In this document: positions 26,051 to 37,139 of the stretch, piece by piece
Position numbering within the stretch: the stretch's first letter is position 1
Layout: each line of letters begins with the position of its first letter
DNA from: Phaeobacter inhibens DSM 16374
Lineage (GTDB): Bacteria; Pseudomonadota; Alphaproteobacteria; Rhodobacterales; Rhodobacteraceae
DNA: 64,000 bases
Direction of reading: 5' to 3'
NCBI RefSeq assembly: GCF_000473105.1
Contig: NZ_AXBB01000004.1
Coordinates: forward strand, 124,001 to 188,000
Notes under the pieces: model-generated
Told to the model about the DNA's origin: nothing
The model's input: only the letters and a program-made list of their open reading frames with translations
The model's database searches: none
Program-made: the position numbers and the translations under genes

Positions 26051-26381
26051 CGTGACGCCCTTTCCAAAGACTGTAGCCAGAAACTGACATTTCAGCCCTA
26101 ATGAACGATTAATATGCCCACCAACTGTCGTTAAGACTTTAACCAGACAGCTTTGAGTTGTGTATCTTCAAGTAGCTGAACACCCATGTTCATAAGCTGT
26201 TAAGGCTGTTTTTCTCCTCTTTTCATGGGGCGATCGCATAAGAGGCCTCAGTATTTCTGAGGTTTCTCTGAATATATTTTATCTATGAAATTGTTTGAGG
26301 CCGATGGTATTTCCCGGATATCACCGACCGTAATTTTCCCGCAAAATCGTTTCTGCCTGGGTCTCGGACGGCGACGTGCTG
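26051..26381. other. AT-richer intergenic region
   Basis: No gene is visible in these 331 bases. They are visibly AT-richer than the surroundings and must hold the promoter of the response regulator at 26050 (-). A short stem CCTCAG-TATTT-CTGAGG at 26246-26262 followed by TTTC is a weak terminator candidate. Confidence 0.45.
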
Positions 26382-26753
26382 CTAGAGCGTGAGGCCGGCG
26401 ATTCCCAAAATCGTCACCGGTACGAACAAAAAACCCTGCGGAATGTCCTTGTAGCGCTGACCATTCAGAACCGGCAGGGCGAGCCCCCAGATGGCGTAGG
26501 CAGCGGCCAGACCAGTGGCGAGGATCGCAGCGATTTCGGCTTCGCCCGACCATGCAGGCCAGAGGAAGAGCGCCGCCACAGCCGCCAGATTTATGCTCAC
26601 GAGATGCCAGCAGTAATAATTGACGTAGCGCACCTCGGCGGACAGGCCGCGTGCCTCCAGCAGGGGGCGTGCGACGCTGGGGCCGCCGGCAAAAATGTGT
26701 AACAGAGTGTTGACGACCGACAGGCCGCCAGCGGCCAAGAGCCAAATATTCAT
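26382..26753 (-). CDS. Small integral membrane protein of unknown function
   Basis: The 123-residue protein has four likely membrane helices: about 1-22, 45-65, 72-95 and 103-122. Polar residues such as His19, the NYYCWH stretch and ARPLLEARGLS lie between helices 1 and 2. It has no close neighbour on the same strand and no recognised family motif, though small four-helix proteins of this type are common in proteobacteria. I do not recognise its function. Confidence 0.7.
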   Translation of the reverse strand: MNIWLLAAGGLSVVNTLLHIFAGGPSVARPLLEARGLSAEVRYVNYYCWHLVSINLAAVAALFLWPAWSGEAEIAAILATGLAAAYAIWGLALPVLNGQRYKDIPQGFLFVPVTILGIAGLTL

Positions 26754-26876
26754 GCGCGTTCATGCTCCAAACGGTTCGAGAATCTATTGGGTACGGAAAA
26801 TGTCGGGTCCACTGCAGCGGGGCAATGTGGCAGACTGCCAGCGCGACAATACGCGCCTGTTTCTAAAGCTACACCA

Positions 26877-27734
26877 TCAGGTCATAATGCGGGTCAACTC
26901 CGCCCATTGGGTGCGGCTGATAGCATCCTGTCCGGCAATCATCCAATAGGTGGCGTGGTGGTCGAGGCGGTCCCGACCCTTCCGTACCAGCCGCCCAGCT
27001 GCCAGGTCCTGATCGCAGAGCGGCAGAGACCCAAGCAGCACGCCGGTGCCGGCGCGGGCCGCCCCCAGAGCGGACAGAAACGTATCAAATCGCAGATGCG
27101 GCACCGGCGTGGATCCACCGCCGTGGCAGGCAACCCAATCCGGCCATCCCGGCCGAGGCCCGGAACAGGCGATCCGTGGCCAGTCACTCCAGTGCCCGCC
27201 TCTGCGGCCAATCAACTCCGGGGAGGCCAAGGGGACGATCCCCTCAGAATAGAGCGGCAGTTTGTAAGCGTGGGGCCAGTCACCAACGCCGTAGCGGATG
27301 CGGACCACTTCGTCCTCCACTGCATCATGGGCGCCCAAAACCATGGTTCGTATCGCCAACTGGCCACCTGCGATGTCGCTCAGGGCGGCGAGTCGCGGGG
27401 TGAGCCACAAATCGATGATTGATTGGCTTGCAGAGATCGTCAGCTGTCGCCGCCCGGTGCCAAACAGCGCCTCGGAGCTGTCGCGCATCGTATCCAGTGC
27501 CGACTGGATGTGCGGCAACCAGGCTTCGCCCTCCACGGTCAGGGTGATGGCGCGGGGGTGGCGGTGAAACAGCATAGTGCCCAGCCGTTTCTCCAACTGG
27601 GCGATACGCTGCGAAATGGCGGATTGGGTGATCCCGGTTTCCGCTGCCGCCGCGGTAAAGCTACCGCAGCGCGCCGCCGCTTCAAAAGCGCGGATCCATT
27701 CCAGGGGCGGCAGGGTGGGGCGCTGCTGTTGCAT
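26877..27734 (-). CDS. LysR-family regulator, divergent from tmpAB
   Basis: The 285-residue protein has the LysR winged helix (FTAAAAETGITQSAISQRIAQLEKRLG, given here in part) near residues 20-50 and an effector domain. It is GcvA-like in its start, LEWIRAFEAAARCGSF. It is transcribed divergently from tmpA with a 111-bp gap, the standard LysR arrangement for controlling the neighbour. The phosphonate substrate or glycine betaine are candidate effectors. Confidence 0.9.
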   Translation of the reverse strand: MQQQRPTLPPLEWIRAFEAAARCGSFTAAAAETGITQSAISQRIAQLEKRLGTMLFHRHPRAITLTVEGEAWLPHIQSALDTMRDSSEALFGTGRRQLTISASQSIIDLWLTPRLAALSDIAGGQLAIRTMVLGAHDAVEDEVVRIRYGVGDWPHAYKLPLYSEGIVPLASPELIGRRGGHWSDWPRIACSGPRPGWPDWVACHGGGSTPVPHLRFDTFLSALGAARAGTGVLLGSLPLCDQDLAAGRLVRKGRDRLDHHATYWMIAGQDAISRTQWAELTRIMT

Positions 27735-27773
27735 TAGCTGACCTTGGCCTTAGTGCGGAAATTCGTAATTTGA

Positions 27774-29605
<1,832 letters not shown>

Positions 29606-29636
29606 TTGAGGTTTGAGCTGACTGCAGTGTAAAAAA

Positions 29637-29666
29637 GCGGCCCCTCTCAACTCAGAGAGGGGCCGC
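29637..29666 (-). terminator. Intrinsic terminator of the leftward amino-alcohol operon
   Basis: A perfect 12-bp GC-rich stem (GCGGCCCCTCTC / GAGAGGGGCCGC) with a 6-nt loop is followed on the minus strand by TTTTTT. It can also stall transcripts from tmpAB. Confidence 0.85.
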
Positions 29667-29779
29667 AGTCTTGATGGGCCTGTGCTGCGTAATAGCCGCA
29701 CCGCCGCATCAATGCGCTGCGCTCAGCCGGGGGTCGGTGCGAGCGCAGCAGCAGAAGTTATGCAGATGCGCTCTGGGGA

Positions 29780-30925
29780 TCACATAGCGTCCTTGAACAG
29801 CTGGGTTAGGTTTGCTTGGTCCAGGACGACCGGGTTTCCGCCGCAGGAAGGGTCGATGAGGGCGCCTTTGACGAGTTCTGGAATGGCGGCTTCGGTGACG
29901 CCCAGTTCGGACAATCCGCGTGGGATGCCGAGGCTGTCGTTCAGCTCCTGCACATAGGCGCAGACGCCCTCAAAGCCGCCGTCGATGCCCAGATAATCTG
30001 CGGCGGTCTTGAAGCGGTCGGCGATCTCCGGTGCGTTGAAGGCCAGCACCGCGGGCATGCAGACGGCGTTGGTGGTGCCGTGGTGGGTGTTGAAGAGCGC
30101 CCCGATCGGGTGGCTCATGGCGTGGATCGCGCCCAGCCCTTTCTGGAAGGCGGTGGCGCCCATGGCGGCGGCCGACATCATCTGCGCGCGGGCCTCAATG
30201 TCGGTGCCATCAGCATAGGCGCGCGGCAGGTACTCCTTCACCAGGCGCATGCCCTCCAGCGCGATACCCTGGGACATCGGGTGGTAATGGGGCGAGGAGA
30301 ACGCCTCGACACAATGCGCAAAGGCATCCAGACCGGTGCCTGCGGTGATGAACTTCGGCATGCCGACGGTCAGTTCGGGGTCGCAGATCACCACGGTGGG
30401 CAGCACCTTGGGGTGAAAGATGATCTTTTTCTGATGGGTCACGCTGTCGGTGATCACAGAGGCGCGGCCCACTTCGGAACCGGTCCCAGCCGTGGTCGGC
30501 ACCGCGATGATCGGCGCGATGGCATCGGCATCGGCGCGAGTCCACCAGTCGCCGATATCCTCAAAATCCCACACCGGCCGGGTCTGGCCGCACATGAAGG
30601 CAACCATCTTGCCCAGATCCAGCCCCGAGCCGCCGCCAAAGGCAATCACCCCGTCGTGATCGCCTGCCTTATAGGCGGCAACACCGGCTTCGAGGTTTTT
30701 CTCGTTCGGGTTGGGGTCAACCTCGCAGAACATCGCCCGACCAAGGCCCGCGGCCTCCAGGATGTCGAGGGTGGACTGGGTGACCGGCAGATCGGCCAGC
30801 CCCTTGTCCGTGACCAGCAGCGGTTTTTTCATGCCCGCTGTCGCGCAGGCCTCGGCCAGTTCCCTGATCCGGCCAGCGCCAAACTTGATTGCGGTCGGAT
30901 AGGACCAGTTTCCAACAAGAGTCAT
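29780..30925 (-). CDS. Iron-containing alcohol dehydrogenase
   Basis: The 381-residue protein belongs to the group III Fe-ADH family. It has the NAD-binding GGGSGLDLGKM and the metal ligands in TAGTGLDAFAHCVEAF (Asp and His) and in AIHAMSHPIGALFNTHHG (two His). It should oxidise a primary alcohol to an aldehyde. It is the last gene of a leftward operon with an aldehyde dehydrogenase (93-bp gap) and a glutamine-synthetase-like ligase, consistent with oxidising a gamma-glutamyl amino-alcohol; that substrate is inference. Confidence 0.9.
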   Translation of the reverse strand: MTLVGNWSYPTAIKFGAGRIRELAEACATAGMKKPLLVTDKGLADLPVTQSTLDILEAAGLGRAMFCEVDPNPNEKNLEAGVAAYKAGDHDGVIAFGGGSGLDLGKMVAFMCGQTRPVWDFEDIGDWWTRADADAIAPIIAVPTTAGTGSEVGRASVITDSVTHQKKIIFHPKVLPTVVICDPELTVGMPKFITAGTGLDAFAHCVEAFSSPHYHPMSQGIALEGMRLVKEYLPRAYADGTDIEARAQMMSAAAMGATAFQKGLGAIHAMSHPIGALFNTHHGTTNAVCMPAVLAFNAPEIADRFKTAADYLGIDGGFEGVCAYVQELNDSLGIPRGLSELGVTEAAIPELVKGALIDPSCGGNPVVLDQANLTQLFKDAM

Positions 30926-31018
30926 AGGTGTGTTCCTGTGATGAAGCCGGGGAGGGGGCGCTGCCCCCGCTTGCCCTGCGGCAAGCCCCCCGGAGTATTT
31001 CGGGAAAGATGACGGGGC

Positions 31019-32401
31019 TCAGCCCGTGACCTTTTTCAGGTGATAGGATTTCGGGCGGGTGAGGTTGTGATAGCCGATGACTGACAGGCCTCCCCCGCGG
31101 CCGGTGTTCTTGCAGCCGGTCCAGCACAGGCCCGGATCCAGATAATCGGCGCGGTTCATGAACACGGTGCCGGTTTCGATCTGATCGCCAACACGGGTCG
31201 CGCGCTCTACATCCCCGGTCCAGAGCGAGGCGGTGAGGCCAAATTCGCTGTCATTCATCAGGTCGATGGCTTCGGCGTCAGAGGAGACTTTCATGATGCC
31301 CACCACGGGGCCAAAGCTTTCGTCACGCATCACCCGCATGTCATGGGTCACATTGGTCAGGATCTGCGGTGTGAGATAGGCGCCCCCGTCATCTTCGGCA
31401 AAAGCCGCGATATGGGCCACAGCCCCCGCCGCAACCGCCTCGGCGATCTGGCTGCGCACCTCAGCTGCAAAGCGTACGTTCGCCATCGGGCCGATGGTGG
31501 TTTCTGCCTCCAGCGGATTGCCCAGTTTGTAGGTGTTGACGATGGCCACAGCCTTTTCGACGAAGGCGTCGTAAAGGCTCTCATGGACATAGATCCGCTC
31601 AATACCGCAGCAGCACTGGCCAGCGTTGAACATGGCGCCGTCGATCAGCGTGTCCACCGCCGCATCAAGATCGGCGTCTTCCATCACATAACCCGGATCC
31701 TTGCCGCCCAGCTCGGTGCCGACGCCGGTAAAGGTGCCTGCAGCCGCGCGCTCCATCGCCTGACCGCCACCGACGGAACCTGTGAAGTTCACGAAGTCGA
31801 AGGCGCGGTCTGCGATCAGTGCTGATGTGGTGTCATGGTCGAGGAACATATTCTGGAACACATCTGCCGGAATGCCCGCCGACTGGAAGGCCTGCGCCAT
31901 GCGCTCGCCCACCAGCAGGGTCTGGGTGGCATGTTTCAGCACCACGGTATTGCCCGCAATCAGGGCAGGAGCCACGGTGTTGATGGCGGTCATATAGGGG
32001 TAGTTCCAGGGCGCCACCACCAACACCACGCCATGAGGGACATGTTTGATGTAGCGCTTGAAGGTTGCGTCTTCGCCGACCTGGATATCGGCCAGCGCCT
32101 CGGCGGCGATCTGCGCCATATGGCTGGCGCGCTCGTTGAAGCCGCCAAATTCGCCGCCATAACGCACCGGGCGCCCCATCATATGGGCCAGTTCCGGCAC
32201 AATATCGTCGTTCATCGCGCCAACAGCCGCCACACCGGCCATCACCAGGTCAACCCGCTCCTGCAGGGGGCGCGCGGCCCAGGCGGCCTGGGCCGCGCGG
32301 GCTGCGGTCACGCGCTCCGCTGCGGCCTCCGGTGGCAGCGTCTCACGCTCGGCATAGACCGATCCGTCGATCGGTGAGATACATTTCAGGGTCTGGCCCA
32401 T
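31019..32401 (-). CDS. Aldehyde dehydrogenase
   Basis: The start at 32401 (MGQTLKCISPIDGSVY) is preceded by GAGGAAGACC. The 460-residue NAD(P)-dependent enzyme has PWNYPYMTAIN, the catalytic Glu in GVGTELGGKDPG and the nucleophilic Cys within NAGQCCCG, plus the C-terminal NRADYLDPGLCWTG. It would oxidise the aldehyde produced by the adjacent alcohol dehydrogenase to an acid. The three consecutive Cys around the nucleophile are somewhat unusual. Confidence 0.92.
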   Translation of the reverse strand: MGQTLKCISPIDGSVYAERETLPPEAAAERVTAARAAQAAWAARPLQERVDLVMAGVAAVGAMNDDIVPELAHMMGRPVRYGGEFGGFNERASHMAQIAAEALADIQVGEDATFKRYIKHVPHGVVLVVAPWNYPYMTAINTVAPALIAGNTVVLKHATQTLLVGERMAQAFQSAGIPADVFQNMFLDHDTTSALIADRAFDFVNFTGSVGGGQAMERAAAGTFTGVGTELGGKDPGYVMEDADLDAAVDTLIDGAMFNAGQCCCGIERIYVHESLYDAFVEKAVAIVNTYKLGNPLEAETTIGPMANVRFAAEVRSQIAEAVAAGAVAHIAAFAEDDGGAYLTPQILTNVTHDMRVMRDESFGPVVGIMKVSSDAEAIDLMNDSEFGLTASLWTGDVERATRVGDQIETGTVFMNRADYLDPGLCWTGCKNTGRGGGLSVIGYHNLTRPKSYHLKKVTG

Positions 32402-32483
32402 GGTCTTCCTCATGTGGTTTGACGGAGGCCACGCCCCCGTCGTCATCTTTCCAAAAATACTCTCGCCGAAGGCTCTGCGCGCC

Positions 32484-33836
32484 TCAGGCGCGCTCAAACC
32501 CGCGGGCAATCTCGTAATCGGTCACGATCCGCTCGAAATCCTCGATTTCCACTTCGGCAGCGCGCACGTAGTGGTCAACCACCGCATCACCCATGGCGGC
32601 CCGCAACATGGCCGAGCTTTTGAGTGCCGTCGCCGCATCCCGCAGGGTGCCGGGGATCATGCCGGTGTCGCCCTGATAGACATCGCCCGTGGTGGGCGCC
32701 TGCAGCTCAAGCCCTTCCTCGATGCCTGCAATGCCCGCAGCCAGCATGCCTGCGATGGCCAGATAGGGGTTCATGTCCGAGCCCGGAATACGGCATTCGA
32801 CGCGGATGGCCTTGCTGCCGACACCACAGAGACGATAGCCTGCGGTGCGGTTGTCCACCGACCAGATGATGCGGGTGGGGGCAAAGGTGCCCTTCATGAA
32901 GCGTTTGTAACTGTTGATATAGGGCGCCATGAAGGCGGTGTAATCCGGCGCGTATTTCAGCAGGCCACCCATGTAGGCCTTCATCAGCGGCGACATGCCC
33001 AGCTCATCCGACGGGTCATGAAACGCGGGCTTGCCGTCCTGCCACAGCGACTGATGCACATGAGAGGAGGAGCCGACTTTCTCGTGGCTCCATTTCGGCA
33101 GGAAGGTCACCGCATGGCCCTGTTGCTGGGCGATTTCCTTCACCGCATGTTTGGCGATGGTGTGATAGGCGGCCGTGTCCATCGCGGCGGCGTATTTGAT
33201 GTTCAGCTCTTCCTGACCGGTCTCGGCCTCGCCTTTGGAATTCTCAATCGGCAGGCCCGCATCCCACAGGTGGTTGCGGATCGGGCGCAGCACGTGCTCC
33301 TCGCGGGAGGTCTGCAGGATGCTGTAGTCCTCATTATAGCCCGAGATCGGCTCCAGATCGCGGAAGCCTGATTTGCGGATCGCATCGAAGCTCTTCTCGA
33401 AGAGGAAAAACTCCAGCTCGGTGGCGCACATCGCGTCAAAACCCATCTCTTTGAGACGGTTCACCTGACGTTTGAGGATGGCGCGCGGCGAATGCGGCAC
33501 CTCTTCGTGGCTGTGGTGATCCAGTACGTCACAGAGCACCATCACCGTGCCTTCGAGCCAGGGCACCGGGCGCAAGGTTGCGAGGTCCGGCTTCATCACG
33601 TAATCGCCGTAGCCGTTTTCCCAGCTGGTCGAGGCATAGCCATCCGGTGTCGCCATCGCCAAATCGGTGGCCAGAAGATAGTTGCAGCAATGGGTCTCTT
33701 CCCAAGCGCCATTCACAAAATGCTTGGCGTGAAAACGCTTGCCCATCAGCCGCCCTTGCATGTCCACAAGGCACACGAGAACTGTATCAACCGTGCCGTC
33801 GGCAACCTGGTCCTTAAGAGTGTCGAAGGAGAGCAT
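32484..33836 (-). CDS. Glutamine-synthetase-like gamma-glutamyl-amine ligase
   Basis: The start at 33836 (MLSFDTLKDQ) follows AAAGGGCTGCTC; an ATG at 33890 overlaps the hairpin region and is less likely. The 450-residue protein has GS type features: ATELEFFLFE, GEAETGQEELNIKYAAA (metal and glutamate site), SSSHVHQSLW, and RIPGSDMNPYLAIAG. Members such as PuuA, IpuC and GlnA4 attach glutamate to polyamines, isopropylamine or ethanolamine with ATP. Here the partners (alcohol and aldehyde dehydrogenases and an N-formylglutamate-amidohydrolase-like protein) suggest glutamylation of an amino alcohol. Confidence 0.88.
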   Translation of the reverse strand: MLSFDTLKDQVADGTVDTVLVCLVDMQGRLMGKRFHAKHFVNGAWEETHCCNYLLATDLAMATPDGYASTSWENGYGDYVMKPDLATLRPVPWLEGTVMVLCDVLDHHSHEEVPHSPRAILKRQVNRLKEMGFDAMCATELEFFLFEKSFDAIRKSGFRDLEPISGYNEDYSILQTSREEHVLRPIRNHLWDAGLPIENSKGEAETGQEELNIKYAAAMDTAAYHTIAKHAVKEIAQQQGHAVTFLPKWSHEKVGSSSHVHQSLWQDGKPAFHDPSDELGMSPLMKAYMGGLLKYAPDYTAFMAPYINSYKRFMKGTFAPTRIIWSVDNRTAGYRLCGVGSKAIRVECRIPGSDMNPYLAIAGMLAAGIAGIEEGLELQAPTTGDVYQGDTGMIPGTLRDAATALKSSAMLRAAMGDAVVDHYVRAAEVEIEDFERIVTDYEIARGFERA

Positions 33837-33875
33837 GAGCAGCCCTTTGCGTATTGAGGCCAGAACTTCTTTGAC

Positions 33876-33935
33876 AAAAAAGTTTGGCAAATTCCTTTGA
33901 AAGGAATTTGGCCCACCGCATGCGGGCCAAATTCC
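33876..33935 (-). promoter_or_regulatory. Overlapping alternative hairpins (candidate attenuator)
   Basis: On the minus strand one hairpin pairs GGAATTTGGCCC with GGGCCAAATTCC (33935-33903, perfect 12 bp). A second pairs CAAATTCCTTT with AAAGGAATTTG (33910-33888, 11 bp, tiny loop) and is followed six bases later by TTTTTT. The arms share the CAAATTCC segment, so only one can form. It lies between the TRAP binding-protein gene and the ligase gene. Confidence 0.55.
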
Positions 33936-33954
33936 GGTTTTTCAGACCTTAGAC

Positions 33955-34989
33955 TTAGCCGTAGCGGTAGGGACGCCCGGCTTTCTGCATGTCCGCGTTG
34001 TATTTCTTGATGATTTCGACAACGCGTGCCTTGGTCGGGCTTTCTGCGGCGATTTCGTCCCAGAATTTATAGGCGGCGTCCTCAACCGTTGCCCATTCTT
34101 CATCGGGGATCGAGGTCAGCTCCATTTTCGGGCCGTTGACGCGCAGGTCTGCTTCGCCGCCCCAATACCACCACTGACGGTAGTAATGCGACTGGTCACA
34201 GCAGACGCGGAACAGCGTTTGCAGATCTTCCGGCAGTTCGTTCCAGCGGCCCTGATTGGCAAAGAAGGACCCAGCCCATGCACCCGAAATATTGTTGGTC
34301 AGGAAGTAGTTGGTCACATCTGCCCAGCCAACGGTGTAATCCTCGGTGATGCCGGACCATGCGATCCCATCGAGCTCACCAGTCTGCATGGCGACTTCGA
34401 TGTCTTCCCATGGCAGGGTTACGGGAACGACGCCGAATTGGCTCAGGAAACGACCCGCTGTCGGGAAGGTGAAGACGCGCTTGCCCTTCAGATCTGCCAG
34501 ACTGCGGATCGGGTCTTTGGTGGCGAAGTGGCAGGGATCCCAGGCACCTGCAGAGATGTGCTTGACGCCGACTTTGGAGTATTCTTCGTCCCAGATCTCA
34601 TTCAGCCCGTATTTGTTGAACAGAACCGGTACATCGAGCGAGTAGCGCGAGGCGAAGGGGAAGTAGCCGCCAAAAACGGTGACATCGGTCGGGGAGGCCA
34701 TTGAATCATCATCGGACTGCACCGCATCGATGGTACCACGCTGCATGGCGCGGAACAATTCACCAGTCGGGACCAGCTGATCGGCATAGTAGAGCTCGAT
34801 CTGCATACGGTCGCCCGCGATCTTGTTGAACATGTCAATGGCGGGTTTCACCACATGTTCGGCCAGCGCCGCACCGGCATAGGTCTGCATACGCCATGTG
34901 ATCTTGGATTGCGCCAGCGCGGGGGTGGCCAGCGGGGCGGCGAGGGCACCGACGCCGGCAGTCTGAATAAACTTACGTCTTGTCGTCAT
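33955..34989 (-). CDS. TRAP transporter substrate-binding protein (DctP)
   Basis: This 344-residue periplasmic protein has a Tat-type signal (TTRRKFIQTAGVGALAAP) and the DctP fold with ITWRMQTYAGAALAEH and GTIDAVQSDDDS. The C-terminal part resembles TRAP binding proteins annotated for organic acids or amino-acid derivatives. It is the third-from-top gene set with DctM and DctQ upstream in the same operon. A 51-bp gap with a short stem separates it from dctM. The ligand is unknown. Confidence 0.92.
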   Translation of the reverse strand: MTTRRKFIQTAGVGALAAPLATPALAQSKITWRMQTYAGAALAEHVVKPAIDMFNKIAGDRMQIELYYADQLVPTGELFRAMQRGTIDAVQSDDDSMASPTDVTVFGGYFPFASRYSLDVPVLFNKYGLNEIWDEEYSKVGVKHISAGAWDPCHFATKDPIRSLADLKGKRVFTFPTAGRFLSQFGVVPVTLPWEDIEVAMQTGELDGIAWSGITEDYTVGWADVTNYFLTNNISGAWAGSFFANQGRWNELPEDLQTLFRVCCDQSHYYRQWWYWGGEADLRVNGPKMELTSIPDEEWATVEDAAYKFWDEIAAESPTKARVVEIIKKYNADMQKAGRPYRYG

Positions 34990-35040
34990 ATCTCTTCTCC
35001 ATGTTGAATGTCCGGCCCCCTTGCGGGGCTCTTCTGAAGG

Positions 35041-36543
35041 TTATTTTCCGTAAACATATTCCGGCAGCCATAGGGCGATCTGCGGGAAGATCATCACCAG
35101 CGCCAGGGCCACGACCATCACCGCCGCAAAGGGGATGATTGAGACATAGATATCTTTCAGCCCGATCTCCGGTGGCGCCATGGCCCGCATCAGGAACAGG
35201 TTATAGCCGAAGGGGGGCGTCATATAGGCGATCTGGGTGGTGATGGTGTAGAGCACACCGTACCAGATCAGATCGAACCCCAGCGCGCCCACCAGCGGCA
35301 CGTAAAGCGGCGCCACAATCACCAGCATCGCGGTGTCATCCAGGAAGGTGCCCATCACGATGAAGCTCAGCTGCATCAGGATCAGGATCATCCAGGGCGA
35401 CAGGCCCAGCTGCGTGGTGAACAGATCCTCGATCGCCTTCACCGCGCCCAAACCATCAAAGATGGCGCCAAAGCCAAGCGCGGCGAGAATGATCCACATG
35501 AACATGCAGGAAATCCCCAAGGTCGAGCGCACGGAGGTTTCAAAGACTTCCTTGTTCATACGTCCCTTAAGAATGGCTGCGACAAAGGCGGTCATCGCAC
35601 CAATGGCGGAGCTTTCCACCAGCGAGGTCCAGCCATTGACAAAGGGCACCATCATCGCGGCAAAAATCGCCAGCGGCAGCACGCCGGAGAACAGCAGGCG
35701 ATATTTTTCACGCATGAAGACATCGTGATAGAAGGCAGGAATGCTGCGGGTCACAAAGGCCAGAACAGACCCGACCAGCGCCACGCCGATTGCGGGCTTT
35801 GCCTCGATGATACCCAGTTTTACCACCAGCGGCACCAGCACCAGCAACGCCAGCACGACGTAGTTCAACCGCAGCGGATGATCGCTGATACGTTCGTATT
35901 CGGCGAGATCCTCAGGGCTCATCGCTGGGCCAAGTTCAGGCTGCATGCGGGCACGCAGATAGATATAGATGATGAACATCGTCGCCATCAGAAGACCCGG
36001 TACCACACCGGCAAGCCAGAGCTGCCCGACAGGCTGGCGCGCAATCATCGCATAGAGCACCAACACCACCGAGGGGGGCACCAGAATACCCAATGAGGAT
36101 CCGGCCTGAATGGTGCCGGTGACCAGCGTCTTGTCATAGCCGCGGCGCAACAGCTCGGGCAGCGCGATGGTGGCACCGATCGCCATACCTGCCACCGACA
36201 GGCCGTTCATCGCAGAAATCAGGACCATCAGACCGATCGTGCCAATCGCGAGCCCACCTTTGACCGGGCCCATCCACACGTGAAACATCCGGTAGAGGTC
36301 ATCGGCAATTTTGGATTCCGACAGCACATAGCCCATGAAAATGAACATCGGCAGCGTCAGCAGCGGATACCATTTCATCAGCTTCATGGCTGCGGAGAAG
36401 GGGATTTCGCTGCCGCCGGTGCCCCACAGGAGCATGCCCGCAAGAGCGCCGACAAATCCGATGGCACCAAACACGCGCTGGCCGGTCATCAGCATCAGCA
36501 TCATGCCGGCAAACATCATAATGGCGATGAGTTCATAGGACAT
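35041..36543 (-). CDS. TRAP transporter large permease (DctM)
   Basis: The 500-residue protein contains about twelve to fourteen hydrophobic helices, starting MSYELIAIMMFAGMMLMLMTG, with the DctM pattern SSLGILVPPSVVLVLYAMI and FLDDTAMLVIVAPLYVP. It uses a Na+ or H+ gradient to import the ligand handed over by the DctP protein. Its ATG shares a base with the stop of the dctQ gene (TAATG). Confidence 0.95.
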   Translation of the reverse strand: MSYELIAIMMFAGMMLMLMTGQRVFGAIGFVGALAGMLLWGTGGSEIPFSAAMKLMKWYPLLTLPMFIFMGYVLSESKIADDLYRMFHVWMGPVKGGLAIGTIGLMVLISAMNGLSVAGMAIGATIALPELLRRGYDKTLVTGTIQAGSSLGILVPPSVVLVLYAMIARQPVGQLWLAGVVPGLLMATMFIIYIYLRARMQPELGPAMSPEDLAEYERISDHPLRLNYVVLALLVLVPLVVKLGIIEAKPAIGVALVGSVLAFVTRSIPAFYHDVFMREKYRLLFSGVLPLAIFAAMMVPFVNGWTSLVESSAIGAMTAFVAAILKGRMNKEVFETSVRSTLGISCMFMWIILAALGFGAIFDGLGAVKAIEDLFTTQLGLSPWMILILMQLSFIVMGTFLDDTAMLVIVAPLYVPLVGALGFDLIWYGVLYTITTQIAYMTPPFGYNLFLMRAMAPPEIGLKDIYVSIIPFAAVMVVALALVMIFPQIALWLPEYVYGK

Positions 36544-37139
36544 TAGAAGTCGTCTCCGCGAAGGCGTCCGAGATCACGGAACAATTCAGCAAGGCATTGC
36601 AGCAGCATCAGAAAGACGCCGAAACAGAGGATGGTTTTGATGGGCCACATGAACGGGCGCCAGGCGGTGGAGCTGCGTTCCAGATAGCCAAGTTTGGCAC
36701 TGGCCGCTTCCAGACCCTCGGTCACAAGGGTCATTACCAGATCGCCAAAGAACTGAAATGGCTCCAACCCGAAGTAGCCCAGAGAATAGGCGGTGGAGCT
36801 GATGGCTCCGTAAAACAGCACACCCAGGTAGACCATCAGGAACAGCACGGTGAAGGCATCCACCCAGGCTTTGGTCTTCAGCGACCAGGACCCATAGAAC
36901 AGGTCCATGCGGACGTTGCTGCCCATCTGGATGGAGTAAGGCCCGCCCAGAATATAGTAGGCGACCATGACAAACTGCGCGGTCTCCAGCGTCCAGAGCG
37001 ACGGGTTAAAGAATGTCTTGGAGATCGACGACCACAGCAACACGCCCACCAGCACGAAGATCAGATACATGGCGAAGCGGCCGATCAGCCGGTTCATTGC
37101 ATCAATGGCGCGCACGTAGCTTTTGATGGCTCTAGGCAT
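36543..37139 (-). CDS. TRAP transporter small permease (DctQ)
   Basis: The 198-residue protein has four hydrophobic helices, LIGRFAMYLIFVLVGVLLW being the first, in the usual DctQ layout. It overlaps the N-formylglutamate-amidohydrolase-like gene at its start by eight bases and touches dctM at its end, indicating tight co-expression. Confidence 0.9.
   Translation of the reverse strand: MPRAIKSYVRAIDAMNRLIGRFAMYLIFVLVGVLLWSSISKTFFNPSLWTLETAQFVMVAYYILGGPYSIQMGSNVRMDLFYGSWSLKTKAWVDAFTVLFLMVYLGVLFYGAISSTAYSLGYFGLEPFQFFGDLVMTLVTEGLEAASAKLGYLERSSTAWRPFMWPIKTILCFGVFLMLLQCLAELFRDLGRLRGDDF

Noticed and set aside
29816-31012. 398-codon plus-strand open frame
   Set aside because: It lies opposite the Fe-alcohol dehydrogenase, which has clear motifs; GC-rich antisense frames are common here.
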